From Bradyrhizobium sp. CB1650 (GTDB taxonomy: Bacteria; Pseudomonadota; Alphaproteobacteria; Rhizobiales; Xanthobacteraceae), in the NCBI RefSeq assembly GCF_029761915.1, contig NZ_CP121695.1, positions 3,005,501 to 3,069,500 on the forward strand: a DNA stretch of 64,000 nucleotides. The letters are read 5' to 3'. Positions 18,667-27,640 of this stretch are shown here, one piece after another. The notes beneath the pieces are model-generated. The model was not told where the DNA came from and searched no databases. It saw nothing but the letters and a program-made list of their open reading frames with translations. The translations under genes were made by a program, and so were the position numbers. Every line of letters starts with the position of its first letter. Position 1 is the stretch's first letter.

Positions 18667-20476
18667 GGATGAGATGGACAAGCGATTTTTTATGACCGCG
18701 CCGCGATGACGATTGCGGAAATCGCGTCCATTCTTTTGTTCGGCCGCGCCGCGGGCCATTCTTCCGTCCCGGCCACCGATCTCGCAGCCGCCGCGCGCAG
18801 GGTCGGTCATGGTTGGCCGCGTTTGCGGCCACCGCACGGCTTGGCCTTGACCGGCCCGAGCACGGCGGCATGCTGGCGTGGAACGGGACTGCATTCCTGG
18901 CTGGCACTTGCCGTCAGCGGCGGTTATGGTTGTCGGGCGCGGGCGACCTCGTGGCGAAGCGTGACGCGTCGGCTGCAAGCGTCACCGGACTGCCTATTTT
19001 GTCCTGCCGAGCTGAGGCGCCCGCGCGCCGGGTTTTGGCTGCCGCGGTTTCCATTGCGACACCAATCGTTCGTAGCTTCGCTCCGCCTGGGCGGCAATCA
19101 ACATCTCACGGTCGCGCAGCGCCTTGATGTTGTAGGCATAGGCTGGTCCACGCCGGCTGCCCTTCTGTTGCGGATGTCCAGCTTGAAGTTGCATCGCGCG
19201 GGTCTTGTTGGCGACCAGCGCCGGGCGCGCCCACAGGTAATCCTCGCCCTTCGTCAGCAAATGCCAGCAGAGCACCGTGAGCTTGCGAGCCACGGCCACC
19301 GCGGCGACCTGATGGCCACGCCGGGCGCGGATCCGCACGAAAAAAGCATGCAGTGGACCGGGCGCCTTGGCCGCGGCCCAGGCCGCCTCGACCAGCATGG
19401 CGCGCGCGTGACTGCGGCCGATCTTGCTGATGCGACCGTGATGGGCGGCTCCCAGTCCCGACTGCCGCACCCGCGGGTTCAGCCCGAAATAGCTCACTAG
19501 CTTCTGCGGGCTGTCGAACCGGCTGATGTCGCCGATCGCCGCCACTATGCCGGCGGCAACCGCCAGATTGACGCCGGTGATCGTCATCAATCTGTTGACC
19601 GCGAGATCGTCGATGGCGTCCTGCGCGATCTCGCGGTCGAGCAGAGCCAGGTCGTCCGCCAGCCGGTCAAGCTCACGGACGTGCCGATCGATGGCCGCGC
19701 GCTCATCGTCCGGCAGCTGTTGGGCGGCCAACCACGCCCGGCCGCTGGCGTTGAAAAGATCGGCATGCGGGCACTTCGGGATTAGGTGCGCGTGCAGGAT
19801 CGAATGCACCTCGTTCTTGAGCCGCGTGCGATGCCGCACGACCTGGTAGCGCCGCGCCACCAGCCGACGCTTGCGTTCGGTCTCCGCGTCAGGCGTCCAG
19901 ATCTGCGGCAGGTACCCGGCCGCCTGCAGACTGGCGAGCGTGCCGGCATCGATCTTGTCGGTCTTAACGTGAGCCTGGGCGATCGCCTTCACCTGCAGCG
20001 GATTGGCGATAATCACCCGTGCCACGAACGGCGCCAGAACCCGCGACACCGCCATGCTGTTGGCAGTCGCTTCGACCACCACCTCATCACTGGCCAGCAG
20101 GGTCTTGCCAAATCCCTCCAGCGCAGTCCGCGTCATATCGATGCGGCCCGCATGTCGGAGCCTGCCGTCCTCCCAAAACACCACCTCGCCGAAAGTTCGG
20201 TGGACGTCGATGCCAATCACCCGTCGCATTCGCACCTCCTGCCAGACATATGACGGGAGCTGCGGGCGACACGACAACTACGGATTCGCGCTCCCAGCGC
20301 AACCGGGCGAGTCGCAGAGGCGGCCAGCTACTAACTCGAGCTCTCGGCTCATCGAATAACATCGGCCTGCCCGCACTTCGTGCTCCCGGTGCCTCTGTCC
20401 CGATGGTCGCACCATACGCCACGATGTAGAACACCGCAGCGGGAACGTTGGCACCGAGACATCTCATACCGGTTAC
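18667..20476 (-). mobile_element. IS110-family element inserted in the IS256 transposase
   Basis: The IS256 coding sequence breaks after CTGCACTCGAC (18666) and resumes with CAATCCGCTC (20477). The 1.8-kb insert carries one IS110-type transposase on the reverse strand. Its left edge GGATGAGATGG and right edge CATCTCATACC form a short imperfect inverted repeat, close to the GGTATGAGATG form. IS110 elements usually have no or only short subterminal repeats and no target duplication, as seen here. About 320 bases at the left and 240 at the right are non-coding and could hold the bridge-RNA region of the element. Confidence 0.8.
18994..20229 (-). CDS. IS110-family transposase (DEDD-type)
   Basis: ATG at 20229 follows an AGGAGG and gives 411 residues. 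The N-terminal DEDD domain shows MRRVIGIDVHRTFGEVV (first Asp), VVVEATANSMAVSRVLAPFV (Glu), and KTDKIDAGTLASLQAAGYLP (the last two Asp). The C-terminal Transposase_20 domain shows ITGVNLAVAAGIVAAIGDI, FDSPQKLVSYFGLNPRVRQS and the GRISKIGRSHARAMLVEAAW segment with its catalytic Ser region. It appears complete. Such enzymes work with a structured RNA from the element ends to choose donor and target. It is the youngest layer of the nested island. Confidence 0.92.
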   Translation of the reverse strand: MRRVIGIDVHRTFGEVVFWEDGRLRHAGRIDMTRTALEGFGKTLLASDEVVVEATANSMAVSRVLAPFVARVIIANPLQVKAIAQAHVKTDKIDAGTLASLQAAGYLPQIWTPDAETERKRRLVARRYQVVRHRTRLKNEVHSILHAHLIPKCPHADLFNASGRAWLAAQQLPDDERAAIDRHVRELDRLADDLALLDREIAQDAIDDLAVNRLMTITGVNLAVAAGIVAAIGDISRFDSPQKLVSYFGLNPRVRQSGLGAAHHGRISKIGRSHARAMLVEAAWAAAKAPGPLHAFFVRIRARRGHQVAAVAVARKLTVLCWHLLTKGEDYLWARPALVANKTRAMQLQAGHPQQKGSRRGPAYAYNIKALRDREMLIAAQAERSYERLVSQWKPRQPKPGARAPQLGRTK

Positions 20477-20690
20477 CAATCCGCTCGAACGGGTCAACGG
20501 CGAGATCAAGCGGCGAACCGAAGTGGTCGGCATCTTCCCCAATGAGGATGCCATCACCCGTCTGGTCGGTGCCATCCTGCTTGAACAGAACGACGAGTGG
20601 GCGGTCCAGCGCGGCCGCTACATGACACTGGAAACGATCGCCCCGTTGGGCGATGATCCCGCCGTCAGCTTCCCGGCAATCGCCAGCTGA
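20477..20690 (+). pseudogene. IS256-family transposase, C-terminal part after the IS110 insertion
   Basis: The frame reads [40 protein letters not shown] and [15 protein letters not shown], the standard IS256 C-terminus containing the catalytic Glu (NGEIKRR). It joins in frame to LHST at 18666 once the insert is removed. TGA at 20688-20690. Confidence 0.88.
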
Positions 20691-21017
20691 CCGATCCGGC
20701 CCATGCCGGCGAATGCGGTGACCCGCAATCAGCTACACCACGCCACGGGACACGATCTAATGGGCTGAAATCAACCTGGGACTCTGCTCATCGCTGGATG
20801 TCTGCGCGCGCCCGCTTCAAAGGTCGAACTCCAGCCCGGGTGATACCGGAGAGCTTCCTACCCCGGTTCCGGAGCAGTACAAGAACAATCCGATCGTCAT
20901 CCTTCGGCGGCAAGGCCGCCGGGCATCCTGCGGATCGTCCGCGACCTCGAGATTGCTTCCTCTTTGGGAGGTCCTGTACGAAAGGTTGCCGTATTCTCAC
21001 TGACGGAGGTAGGCGCA

Positions 21018-22262
21018 ATGGTTCTCTCAGCCAGCACACCTGCGGTAGGTCATGTGGCCGGCGCCGTCCTTATCATTGTCGAAAACCAGTCGGTGCCGGT
21101 CGATGCCCGGGTCTGGCCGGAGGCCACGGCGCTGCACCAGGCTGGCTACACCGTTTCGGTCATTTGTCCGAAAGGGCAGGGATATGACAAGGCATACGAG
21201 CAGATAGACGGTGTGCATATCTACCGCCATCCACGGGGTGTGGAAGACTCCGGCGCCGTGAGTTATCTTCTCGAATATACTGTCGCCCTTTTTTGGGAAT
21301 TCGTTCTCTCGTTGAAGGTGGCGCGCCGGCATGGATTCGATATTCTTCATGCGTGCAATCCACCGGACTTGATCTTTTTGATCGCGATTTTTTACAAGTT
21401 CTTCTTTGGCAAGAAGTTTCTGTTTGATCAGCATGATCCGGCGCCCGAACTTTATGCGGTCAAGTTCGGCCGCCACGATTTCTTTTATCGTCTCCTGCTC
21501 CTGCTTGAACGCTGGACGTTTCGATCGGCCGACGGGAGCCTCGCGACAAACCCTACGCTGAAGCAGCAAGCCGTGGAGCGAGGCGGGATGCCGCCAGACA
21601 GGGTCTGGATCGTTAGAAACGTCCCCGATCTTGGGCGCTTCAGGCAGGTCAAACCCGATCTGTCGGTCAGGCGGTCCTTTCGATATCTCGTCGGCTATGT
21701 GGGAATGATGGCCGAGCAGGACGGTGTACACCTGCTGGTCGAGGCGATGGAACACATCGTCAAGCGTCTGCATCGAACGGATATCGCCTGCCTGATCATC
21801 GGCGACGGGGCGGAAGCAGGCCGGCTCAGGACGCTCACAGGTGAACTCGGGATCGCCGACAATATCGAATTTGCCGGTTTCATTTCGGGCGATGCGCTTC
21901 CCGCCATGCTGGCGGCTTGCGATATCGGCGTCGTTCCGGATCCGCCCAATGCCTGCAACGTGATGATGTCGATGATCAAGGTCTTTGAGTACATGGCCGT
22001 CGGGCTGCCGTTCGTCCTGTTCGACTTGCCACAGGCGAGGTGTGATGCAGGCGACGCCGCCCTGGTGGTGCCGGAGCCGACGCCGCAGGCGCTCGGCGAA
22101 GGAATCGTAGCGCTGCTTGAGAACGAGGCCGCGCGCGAGCGTATGCGGAACTACGGCATGGAGCGTGCCCGCGGCGAACTTCAGTGGGAGGTCGAAAAGC
22201 ATTCCCTCCTCGCCGCCTATGCGAGGCTGGCGCCGAGGCACGCACACGATAATGCGGCTTGA
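21018..22262 (+). CDS. GT4-type glycosyltransferase
   Basis: ATG 21018 has GGAGG eight bases upstream and gives 414 residues. The GT-B N-terminal domain shows AVLIIVENQSVPVDARVWPE, ALHQAGYTVSVICPKG and DILHACNPPDLIF. The C-terminal domain shows YVGMMAEQDGVHLLVEAMEH, CLIIGDGAEAGRLRTL, IEFAGFISGDALPAMLAACD and SMIKVFEYMAVGLPFVLFDL (the E-x7-E type donor motif, with E in KVFEYMA). It resembles cytoplasmic fucosyl/mannosyl-type transferases of capsule loci. It is the first gene after the mobile island and may have lost its original promoter to the insertions. Confidence 0.88.
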   Translation: MVLSASTPAVGHVAGAVLIIVENQSVPVDARVWPEATALHQAGYTVSVICPKGQGYDKAYEQIDGVHIYRHPRGVEDSGAVSYLLEYTVALFWEFVLSLKVARRHGFDILHACNPPDLIFLIAIFYKFFFGKKFLFDQHDPAPELYAVKFGRHDFFYRLLLLLERWTFRSADGSLATNPTLKQQAVERGGMPPDRVWIVRNVPDLGRFRQVKPDLSVRRSFRYLVGYVGMMAEQDGVHLLVEAMEHIVKRLHRTDIACLIIGDGAEAGRLRTLTGELGIADNIEFAGFISGDALPAMLAACDIGVVPDPPNACNVMMSMIKVFEYMAVGLPFVLFDLPQARCDAGDAALVVPEPTPQALGEGIVALLENEAARERMRNYGMERARGELQWEVEKHSLLAAYARLAPRHAHDNAA

Positions 22263-22851
22263 TCCGCGCGCGGGCATGCAAGGAAGACAGGAAGCCCATC
22301 CGATACGGATGCTCCCTGAGAGCGGAAGCAATCACCGTTCATGCGGTGGAGCGGGTGAACTGAGAGTGTACTAGGGGCCAGCCCCCTGGATTGCGAGCGT
22401 AATGTCCGGATCTTGGCTCCCGTGCGGCGAAACTGATCTGCACGGGTTGCGCGCCAGGGCCAGACCTCGCATGGCAATCGCTGCGACGTCCGCGCGCATG
22501 CCGGAAAGAAAGCCTTTCATTGAAATTGCGGCTCGTGGCCTCCAGCGAAGAGCGAGGCTCATGTCATGGTGTTTGACATAACTTCGAGCGTTGAGCGAAT
22601 GAGAGGGTGACCGCCAGTCCCGTGGTCTGAGCTGTCGGATTTTTTTGTCTACGCGTTTGGGGCGATATCTCTTTTGGGCTATTCCCTTCGATTGTTGTCC
22701 GCGTGTTTTAATGCGTCGTAAATCGCATTGCTCTGCGCTAACCTCATTGAGACGCTCCACGCGTGGACGACTGGAGGCGCAGCAGACTGCGTCCTCGAGT
22801 AGACAGAGCGGACGGGTGCGAGCCGGGCCTGTTGAGAAAATGGAGCTTTAG
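22263..22851. other. Intergenic region upstream of the chain-length gene
   Basis: No supported coding frame was found. AGGGGC-CA-GCCCC(C)T at about 22373-22388 could form a small hairpin behind the glycosyltransferase gene. A TTGACA occurs near 22570 but has no good -10 partner at 17 bases. Confidence 0.4.
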
Positions 22852-24297
22852 GTGGAGCTGCTGCTTGCTACCAAGGTTCTGATTGCCGCACTGCGGCGCC
22901 GCAAAGTCGTGGCGCTTGCCGTCTTCCTGACGGTCCTCGCCGCGTCTCTTTTCGCCTATCAGCTTGTCGGGCGGCGTTACAACGCCGAGGCCATGCTCCT
23001 GGTTGGCAATGGGGTCAAGGACTCGGGATCCCGCAGTGTCGTCGACTCCCGCAGCATCGTCGACCCTACCGGTATCAATTCGCTCGCCCGACTTGCCGAG
23101 ACAGACGACGTTGTGCGCAAAGCGGCGAACAAGGTAGGTCTTCCGCGCCTTTTTCCCAACCTCGACCGGATGCAACCGGGCGACGGCCCTCTGATCTCGA
23201 TCTTGCGCGAAACGGCAGCTAAGCTAGGTCTCGAGCGCTTGCTTCCTGCTCATCAGACCCGCCGCAAGGACGACATCCTGATTTCGATGTTGCGGCGCTC
23301 CATGTCCGCACAACCAGAGGGCAAAACCGACCTTCTGAAGATTTCATTTCCTCACCGCGATCCGGTGATCGCGGCCGAGTTCGTCAATGCGCTCGCTGAC
23401 GCATTGGTCGCCAAGCAGGTGGAGCTTCTCAACGTGCCAGGCGCCTTTCAGTTTTTTGACGTGCAGAGCAAACAGCTGCAGGAAGAGGTTCAAAAAGCCG
23501 CCTCCAGGCTTGAGAGCTTTTCGGCTGCAGTCTCAATCTATTCCATCAACGATCAGCGCACTCTCCTTCTTAACCGTGCCGACCACCTTACCCAATCCCT
23601 CAGTTCAACGCAGGGCACCATCGTGGAGCTACAAGGTCGGAAGGGAGCCTTGACCGAGCAGTTACTGAGGCTGAAGCCGGTCACGCAATCGCAATACGTC
23701 TCCGGGCTTGTGAACAGCTTGGGAGCAACCAACGTCGAAAGGGCTGAAGGTGGCGCCAGGACGAGCCCGGCGGAGCGATCTCTCACCGAGGCTCCACCGC
23801 TCCTTCTCATCCGCGTCTATCAGGACACAATGGATGCTCTTTTCAAGGTTAACGCGGAGTTTGCCGGAGCAAAGAATCGGGAGGCGCACTTTGGCACAGA
23901 GCTCCAGCGTGTAAACAATGAACTTGCCGCTCTCTCGTCGAGAGAGGCGGAATACAATCGGCTGAGCCGGGACCTGGCGCTGGCGGTGACCGCTGCCGAG
24001 GGCTATACGAAGCGAACTACCGAAGAGCGGATCAACACGAGTCTTGCGAACGCACGCATATCGGGCTTGCGAATTGCGCAATTGGCCCGCCCGCCGGATT
24101 CTCCCGCCTTTCCCCAACTGATCATTTTCCTGGCGCTGGGCCTGGTGGGCGGGATCGCTTTGGCATCGGCTGCGGCTCTTTTGCCAGAAGCGTTGGCTAG
24201 TGTCGGAACATACGATGACGTATCGCCCGGGTCCGCGGAAGCCGCGACAGACATGCGGTCGCGCGCCGAAAACCGCGCGAAACCCCACGTCGTTTAA
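22852..24297 (+). CDS. Wzz/GumC-type polysaccharide chain-length determinant
   Basis: GTG 22852, with GGAG six bases upstream, gives 481 residues. A first membrane helix (VVALAVFLTVLAASLFAYQL, about residues 19-38) is followed by the Wzz start motif RRYNAEAMLLVGNGVKD. A long periplasmic domain has coiled-coil segments at about 195-260 and 325-390. A second helix (LIIFLALGLVGGIALASAAA) comes near residue 430, preceded by the PPDSPAFPQ proline-rich motif typical of the family. No C-terminal tyrosine kinase domain is present. It would set the length of the polymer together with the polymerase at 4645. It ends with a short cytoplasmic tail. Confidence 0.88.
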   Translation: MELLLATKVLIAALRRRKVVALAVFLTVLAASLFAYQLVGRRYNAEAMLLVGNGVKDSGSRSVVDSRSIVDPTGINSLARLAETDDVVRKAANKVGLPRLFPNLDRMQPGDGPLISILRETAAKLGLERLLPAHQTRRKDDILISMLRRSMSAQPEGKTDLLKISFPHRDPVIAAEFVNALADALVAKQVELLNVPGAFQFFDVQSKQLQEEVQKAASRLESFSAAVSIYSINDQRTLLLNRADHLTQSLSSTQGTIVELQGRKGALTEQLLRLKPVTQSQYVSGLVNSLGATNVERAEGGARTSPAERSLTEAPPLLLIRVYQDTMDALFKVNAEFAGAKNREAHFGTELQRVNNELAALSSREAEYNRLSRDLALAVTAAEGYTKRTTEERINTSLANARISGLRIAQLARPPDSPAFPQLIIFLALGLVGGIALASAAALLPEALASVGTYDDVSPGSAEAATDMRSRAENRAKPHVV

Positions 24298-24600
24298 CCT
24301 CCCTGCGCCAGGCGTCGCACAAGCGCTATTGGTGGTTCCACCCGCTTCGTCGACATAGTTGGCGGGCAGAACCGTCGGATTGTCTTGCGGTCGACGAGGT
24401 CAGGAGCGCTGAACTATTCCCTAATGCTCTTGAAAAACGTTTGTCGGGTTTATCGATCAGCGCCAAAAACTTAGCGGCCGCGACGCGGTGATTTCTTAAC
24501 TTTAGGGGTATCCCTCAATAGCGCGCTCCACTGGGCTGGCAGGAAAGGGCGGTTCTAGTAGTGTTGCAGTAAATTCGAAAGCGTGACTAGGGAGCGGAGC
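24298..24600. other. Intergenic region before the nucleotide-sugar module
   Basis: No coding frame was recognised. The stretch is less GC-rich near 24430-24520 and could contain the promoter for the module that starts at 24601. No convincing promoter boxes or terminator were seen. Confidence 0.4.
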
Positions 24601-25770
24601 ATGTCTCGTTCGATAGTACTGCGCTCCAAACTTCTCCCTCCTTTACTCGATACCCCGAATCAAACTGAGAACGCGGCAGTTCAAACCGCGAAAGACGGCC
24701 CGTTGCTCGCCGTCGTCGGTTGCGGCTACTGGGGTGCGAAACACATTCGTGTCGCCTGCGATATACGCGACGCAAGGATGTCGATGGCCGCTGATCTGAG
24801 CCCTGACAGATTGGAATATGTCCATTCACAATATCCTTCTGTCGCTGTTTCGCGTGATTTCGGCGCGGTACTGAACAACCCTTCTATAGACGGGGTGATT
24901 GTCGCCACCCCCGTGGAAACGCACTTTGAATTGGCGCGGGCGGTGCTCCAGGCCGGAAAGCACGCGCTAGTCGAGAAGCCGTTGGCCATGACGAGCACGC
25001 AATGCCGCGAGTTGAATGCGATCGCCGAAGAGCGCAAGCGCGTGCTCATGGTCGGGCACACGTTCGAGTATCATCCGGCGGTGGGTTTCATACGCCAGAT
25101 GATCCAGAGCGGCTCTCTCGGCGAGCTTTACTACATTGATTCGCGGCGCCTGAATCTCGGTCTCTACCGGCAGGACGCCAATGTCCTTTGGGACTTGGCG
25201 CCGCACGACCTCTCGATCATCTTCTTCCTGCTGGAGGAGGTGGCGCAAACCATCGGGGCCTGGGGTTGCGCGCACGTTCTGCCCGATGTTGAGGACGTTG
25301 TTTACGCCAAGATGGGCTTCAAGAGCGGCGCGACCGCTCATGTGCATGTTTCCTGGTTGGACCCGGTCAAGGTGCGTCAGATCACGATCGTCGGCAGCGA
25401 TGCGATGCTGGTGTTCGACGACGTGCAGCCGTCCGAGAAAGTTCGCGTTTACCAGAAGCGCTTCAGGCCGCGGATCGACGGCGACTCCTACGCCGACTTC
25501 CAGTCCGCCTATCATCATGGCGACGTTCATATCCCCGCAATATCCAACAGCGAACCGCTGAAACTTGAGATACTCGACTTCGTCAACGCGATGAAGACCG
25601 GAGAACGGCCGCGCGCGGACGGAATGCATGGGCTGCGCGTTGTCGAAGCGCTCGAGGCGGCATCGGCGTGCCTACGGCTCAAGTACAAGCACCGTGGCAA
25701 CGTTAAGGATCAACTGACGTTTCGGCGGCGGAACGTGTCGGTGGGAGGTCCCGGAATTGCTGTCACATGA
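24601..25770 (+). CDS. Gfo/Idh/MocA-type NAD-dependent sugar dehydrogenase (WlbA/WbpB-like)
   Basis: ATG 24601, preceded by GGAG, gives 389 residues. The Rossmann fold shows [17 protein letters not shown] (GxGxxG), then [20 protein letters not shown] and [13 protein letters not shown] with the EKP signature. The substrate domain shows [17 protein letters not shown] and [15 protein letters not shown] (conserved His/Asp). This arrangement fits 3-dehydrogenases acting on UDP-GlcNAc-uronic acid, the WbpB/WlbA step. It overlaps the next gene by 14 bases. In context with the aminotransferase and acetyltransferase downstream, the UDP-2,3-diacetamido-uronic acid pathway is the likely use. Confidence 0.82.
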   Translation: MSRSIVLRSKLLPPLLDTPNQTENAAVQTAKDGPLLAVVGCGYWGAKHIRVACDIRDARMSMAADLSPDRLEYVHSQYPSVAVSRDFGAVLNNPSIDGVIVATPVETHFELARAVLQAGKHALVEKPLAMTSTQCRELNAIAEERKRVLMVGHTFEYHPAVGFIRQMIQSGSLGELYYIDSRRLNLGLYRQDANVLWDLAPHDLSIIFFLLEEVAQTIGAWGCAHVLPDVEDVVYAKMGFKSGATAHVHVSWLDPVKVRQITIVGSDAMLVFDDVQPSEKVRVYQKRFRPRIDGDSYADFQSAYHHGDVHIPAISNSEPLKLEILDFVNAMKTGERPRADGMHGLRVVEALEAASACLRLKYKHRGNVKDQLTFRRRNVSVGGPGIAVT

Positions 25771-26416
25771 AGCCACGCCAGGGAGGGCGATCCCCCGGGA
25801 ATTCGGAAAACGGGCGCTCGACGTCGCGATCAGCGTTCCCGCGATCGTGGTGCTGGCCCCCGTCCTCATGGCGGTGTGGATAGCAATCCGTCTCGACAGT
25901 CCCGGACCCGCGGTCTTTCGCCAACGTCGGATCGGGCGAGACGAGAAGCCGTTCAACTGCTTCAAATTTCGGACGCTCTGCCACAAGGCCGACGAAAATG
26001 TCCATCGCGAGGCGATCCGGCGGGTTTGGGCGAATGAACCCCTCTCGGAGGACCCCGATGCCCCATACAAGCTGACGGACGATCCTCGCGTGACGCGCGT
26101 GGGGCGGCTGCTGCGGAGGATCAGCCTCGACGAGCTGCCGCAACTCTTCAACGTATTGCGGGGCGAAATGAGCATCGTCGGTCCGCGGCCGGCGATTCCT
26201 TATGAACTCGAATACTTCCGGGACTGGCACCATAAACGTCACGTTGTGAAGCCAGGAATAACCGGAATTTGCCAGGTGCGCGGCCGGGGTCGCCTCCGTC
26301 CCGAGGTGACGCTCGAGATGGACGTGGAGTATGCAATGAACTGGACCTTATGGACCGACCTGAAGTTGATTGCCCTGACGTTTCCCGCGGTGCTGCGGGG
26401 GCGCGGTGCTCGATGA
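25757..26416 (+). CDS. Second initiating sugar transferase (PglC-like)
   Basis: TTG 25757 with GGGAGG eight bases upstream is the best start; the frame begins inside the dehydrogenase gene. The 219-residue protein has [20 protein letters not shown] (membrane helix), [51 protein letters not shown] and [13 protein letters not shown]. It is the catalytic core only, without the extra N-terminal helices of WbaP-type enzymes. It transfers sugar-1-phosphate to undecaprenyl phosphate. Its place between genes for a diacetamido-uronic acid pathway suggests its donor may be a UDP-N-acetylated sugar. A residue difference in the FRTL/FRTM motif separates it from the copy at 13258. Confidence 0.9.
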   Translation: MLSHEATPGRAIPREFGKRALDVAISVPAIVVLAPVLMAVWIAIRLDSPGPAVFRQRRIGRDEKPFNCFKFRTLCHKADENVHREAIRRVWANEPLSEDPDAPYKLTDDPRVTRVGRLLRRISLDELPQLFNVLRGEMSIVGPRPAIPYELEYFRDWHHKRHVVKPGITGICQVRGRGRLRPEVTLEMDVEYAMNWTLWTDLKLIALTFPAVLRGRGAR

Positions 26417-26458
26417 GGTTCTCTAGTGACAGAGACGGATTCCCGTGAGGTTCGAAAA

Positions 26459-27640
26459 ATGCACATTCCGTTCGTCGATCTCAAAGCGCAATATGAGACG
26501 CTGAAAGACGAGATAGTCGAAGCAATTCGGGGCATTCTCGATTCCGCGCAGTTCATCGGCGGCGAGGCCGTTACCTCGTTCGAAAGAGATTTCGCCGCGT
26601 ATTGCCAGGTGGGCTATGCGCGCGGTGTGGCGAGCGGCACGGACGCGCTTCATCTGGCGCTGCGGGCCCTGGGTATTCGTCACGGCGACGAGGTGATTAC
26701 AACCGCCCATACCTTCATCGCCACCGCGGCCGCCATCGTGGCGACGGGAGCGCGGCCCGTGTTCGTCGATATCGATCCGGACACCTATACGATCGATCCC
26801 AGCATGATCGAGCGCGCCCTAACGGGTCGTACAAGAGCGATCGTCCCAGTCCACATCTTCGGCCAGCCGGCCGACATGGGCCCAATAAAGGAGATCGCAC
26901 GGCGGCGCGCCCTCTATGTAGTAGAGGACGCGGCCCAGGCGCACGGGGCGGAATATCAGGGGGTCCGAACCGGGGCGCTCGGCGATGTCGCATGTTTCTC
27001 GTTTTATCCGGCGAAGAACCTCGGGGCCTATGGCGACGGCGGAGCGGTCACGACCAACAGTGCTGCGATCGCCGAGCGGATCGAACGACTGCGCGATCAC
27101 GGTCGAACCACCCACTACAGCCACGCCGAGATCGGGTTCAACAGCCGGCTCGACGCTCTCCAGGCGGCAGTCCTGCAGATCAAGCTCCGGCGCCTTGATC
27201 AATGGAACGCCAATCGGCGGCGCGCCGCGGAGTGGTACGCCGTGGAGTTGGCGCAGTCGGGGATCAAGACGCCGTTCGTTCGAAAGGGGTCGACGCACAT
27301 CTACCATTTGTATGTGATCGCCACGAACGAGCGGGACGCAATGCGGAATGAGCTCGACGAGGCCGGCGTGACGACTGGGATCCACTATCCGTTGCCGCTT
27401 CACCTGCAGCCTGCCTTCGCCCATCTCGGCTACAGGCGGGGCGACTTGCCGTGCTGCGAAGCAATGGCCGCTCGATCACTGTCCCTGCCTATGTTCCCCG
27501 AACTCGCACGCGACCAGGTGCGCCGTATCGCCGCGATTGCGCGCGCTGCGGCCGAGCGGGACGGTCACAAGGAATTGCAGCGAAAGTCAACGTATTCGCA
27601 CGCCGCGCTGCGCGCCGATGGCGGGAAGGAGTGGCGATGA
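26459..27640 (+). CDS. DegT/DnrJ/EryC1-type PLP-dependent sugar aminotransferase (WlbC/WbpE-like)
   Basis: ATG 26459 (GAGG upstream) starts MHIPFVDLKAQYETLKDEIV, the usual N-terminus; a GTG at 26426 is less likely. The 393-residue protein shows GVASGTDALHLALRALGI, TTAHTFIATAAAIVATGARP, VVEDAAQAHGAEYQG and SFYPAKNLGAYGDGGAV, with the PLP-binding Lys in PAKNLG. GFNSRLDALQAAVLQIKL and GVTTGIHYPLPLHLQPAF complete the family pattern. It aminates a 3-keto nucleotide sugar. Its stop overlaps the start of the acetyltransferase gene (ATGA). Confidence 0.9.
   Translation: MHIPFVDLKAQYETLKDEIVEAIRGILDSAQFIGGEAVTSFERDFAAYCQVGYARGVASGTDALHLALRALGIRHGDEVITTAHTFIATAAAIVATGARPVFVDIDPDTYTIDPSMIERALTGRTRAIVPVHIFGQPADMGPIKEIARRRALYVVEDAAQAHGAEYQGVRTGALGDVACFSFYPAKNLGAYGDGGAVTTNSAAIAERIERLRDHGRTTHYSHAEIGFNSRLDALQAAVLQIKLRRLDQWNANRRRAAEWYAVELAQSGIKTPFVRKGSTHIYHLYVIATNERDAMRNELDEAGVTTGIHYPLPLHLQPAFAHLGYRRGDLPCCEAMAARSLSLPMFPELARDQVRRIAAIARAAAERDGHKELQRKSTYSHAALRADGGKEWR

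Larger units (their letters stand above)
17527..20757 (+). mobile_element. IS256-family element with terminal inverted repeats and target duplication
   Basis: The left end at 17527 (GGTCGTGTCCC, then GTGGTGTAGCTG) is matched by the reverse complement of the right end, 20724-20757 (GATCGTGTCCC, then GTGGTGTAGCTG), with most of 33 positions identical. Flanking 8-mers AAATGGGC (17519-17526) and TAATGGGC (20758-20765) differ at one base, which fits the 8-9 base target duplication of IS256 elements. The element contains a frameshifted transposase that is further split by an IS110-type insertion. Confidence 0.85.
14085..20790 (+). mobile_element. Nested mobile-element island (IS3 host, serine-recombinase, IS256 and IS110 elements)
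   Basis: Four elements can be separated. An internally deleted IS3-type element provides the frame: its transposase is visible at 14150-14695 and its C-terminus resumes at 17380-17520. A serine-recombinase element sits at the Asp-Asp-Tyr-Asn codons of the IS3 gene. An IS256-type element (17527-20757), with terminal inverted repeats and a near-perfect 8-base target duplication, sits just after the IS3 stop codon. An IS110-type element (18667-20476) interrupts the IS256 transposase. Candidate IS3 ends are TGATCTGAGCCCC at 14085 and, reverse-complemented, TGAGCAGAGTCCC at 20778-20790, with 10 of 13 matching. The order of insertion follows from which element interrupts which. Confidence 0.8.
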
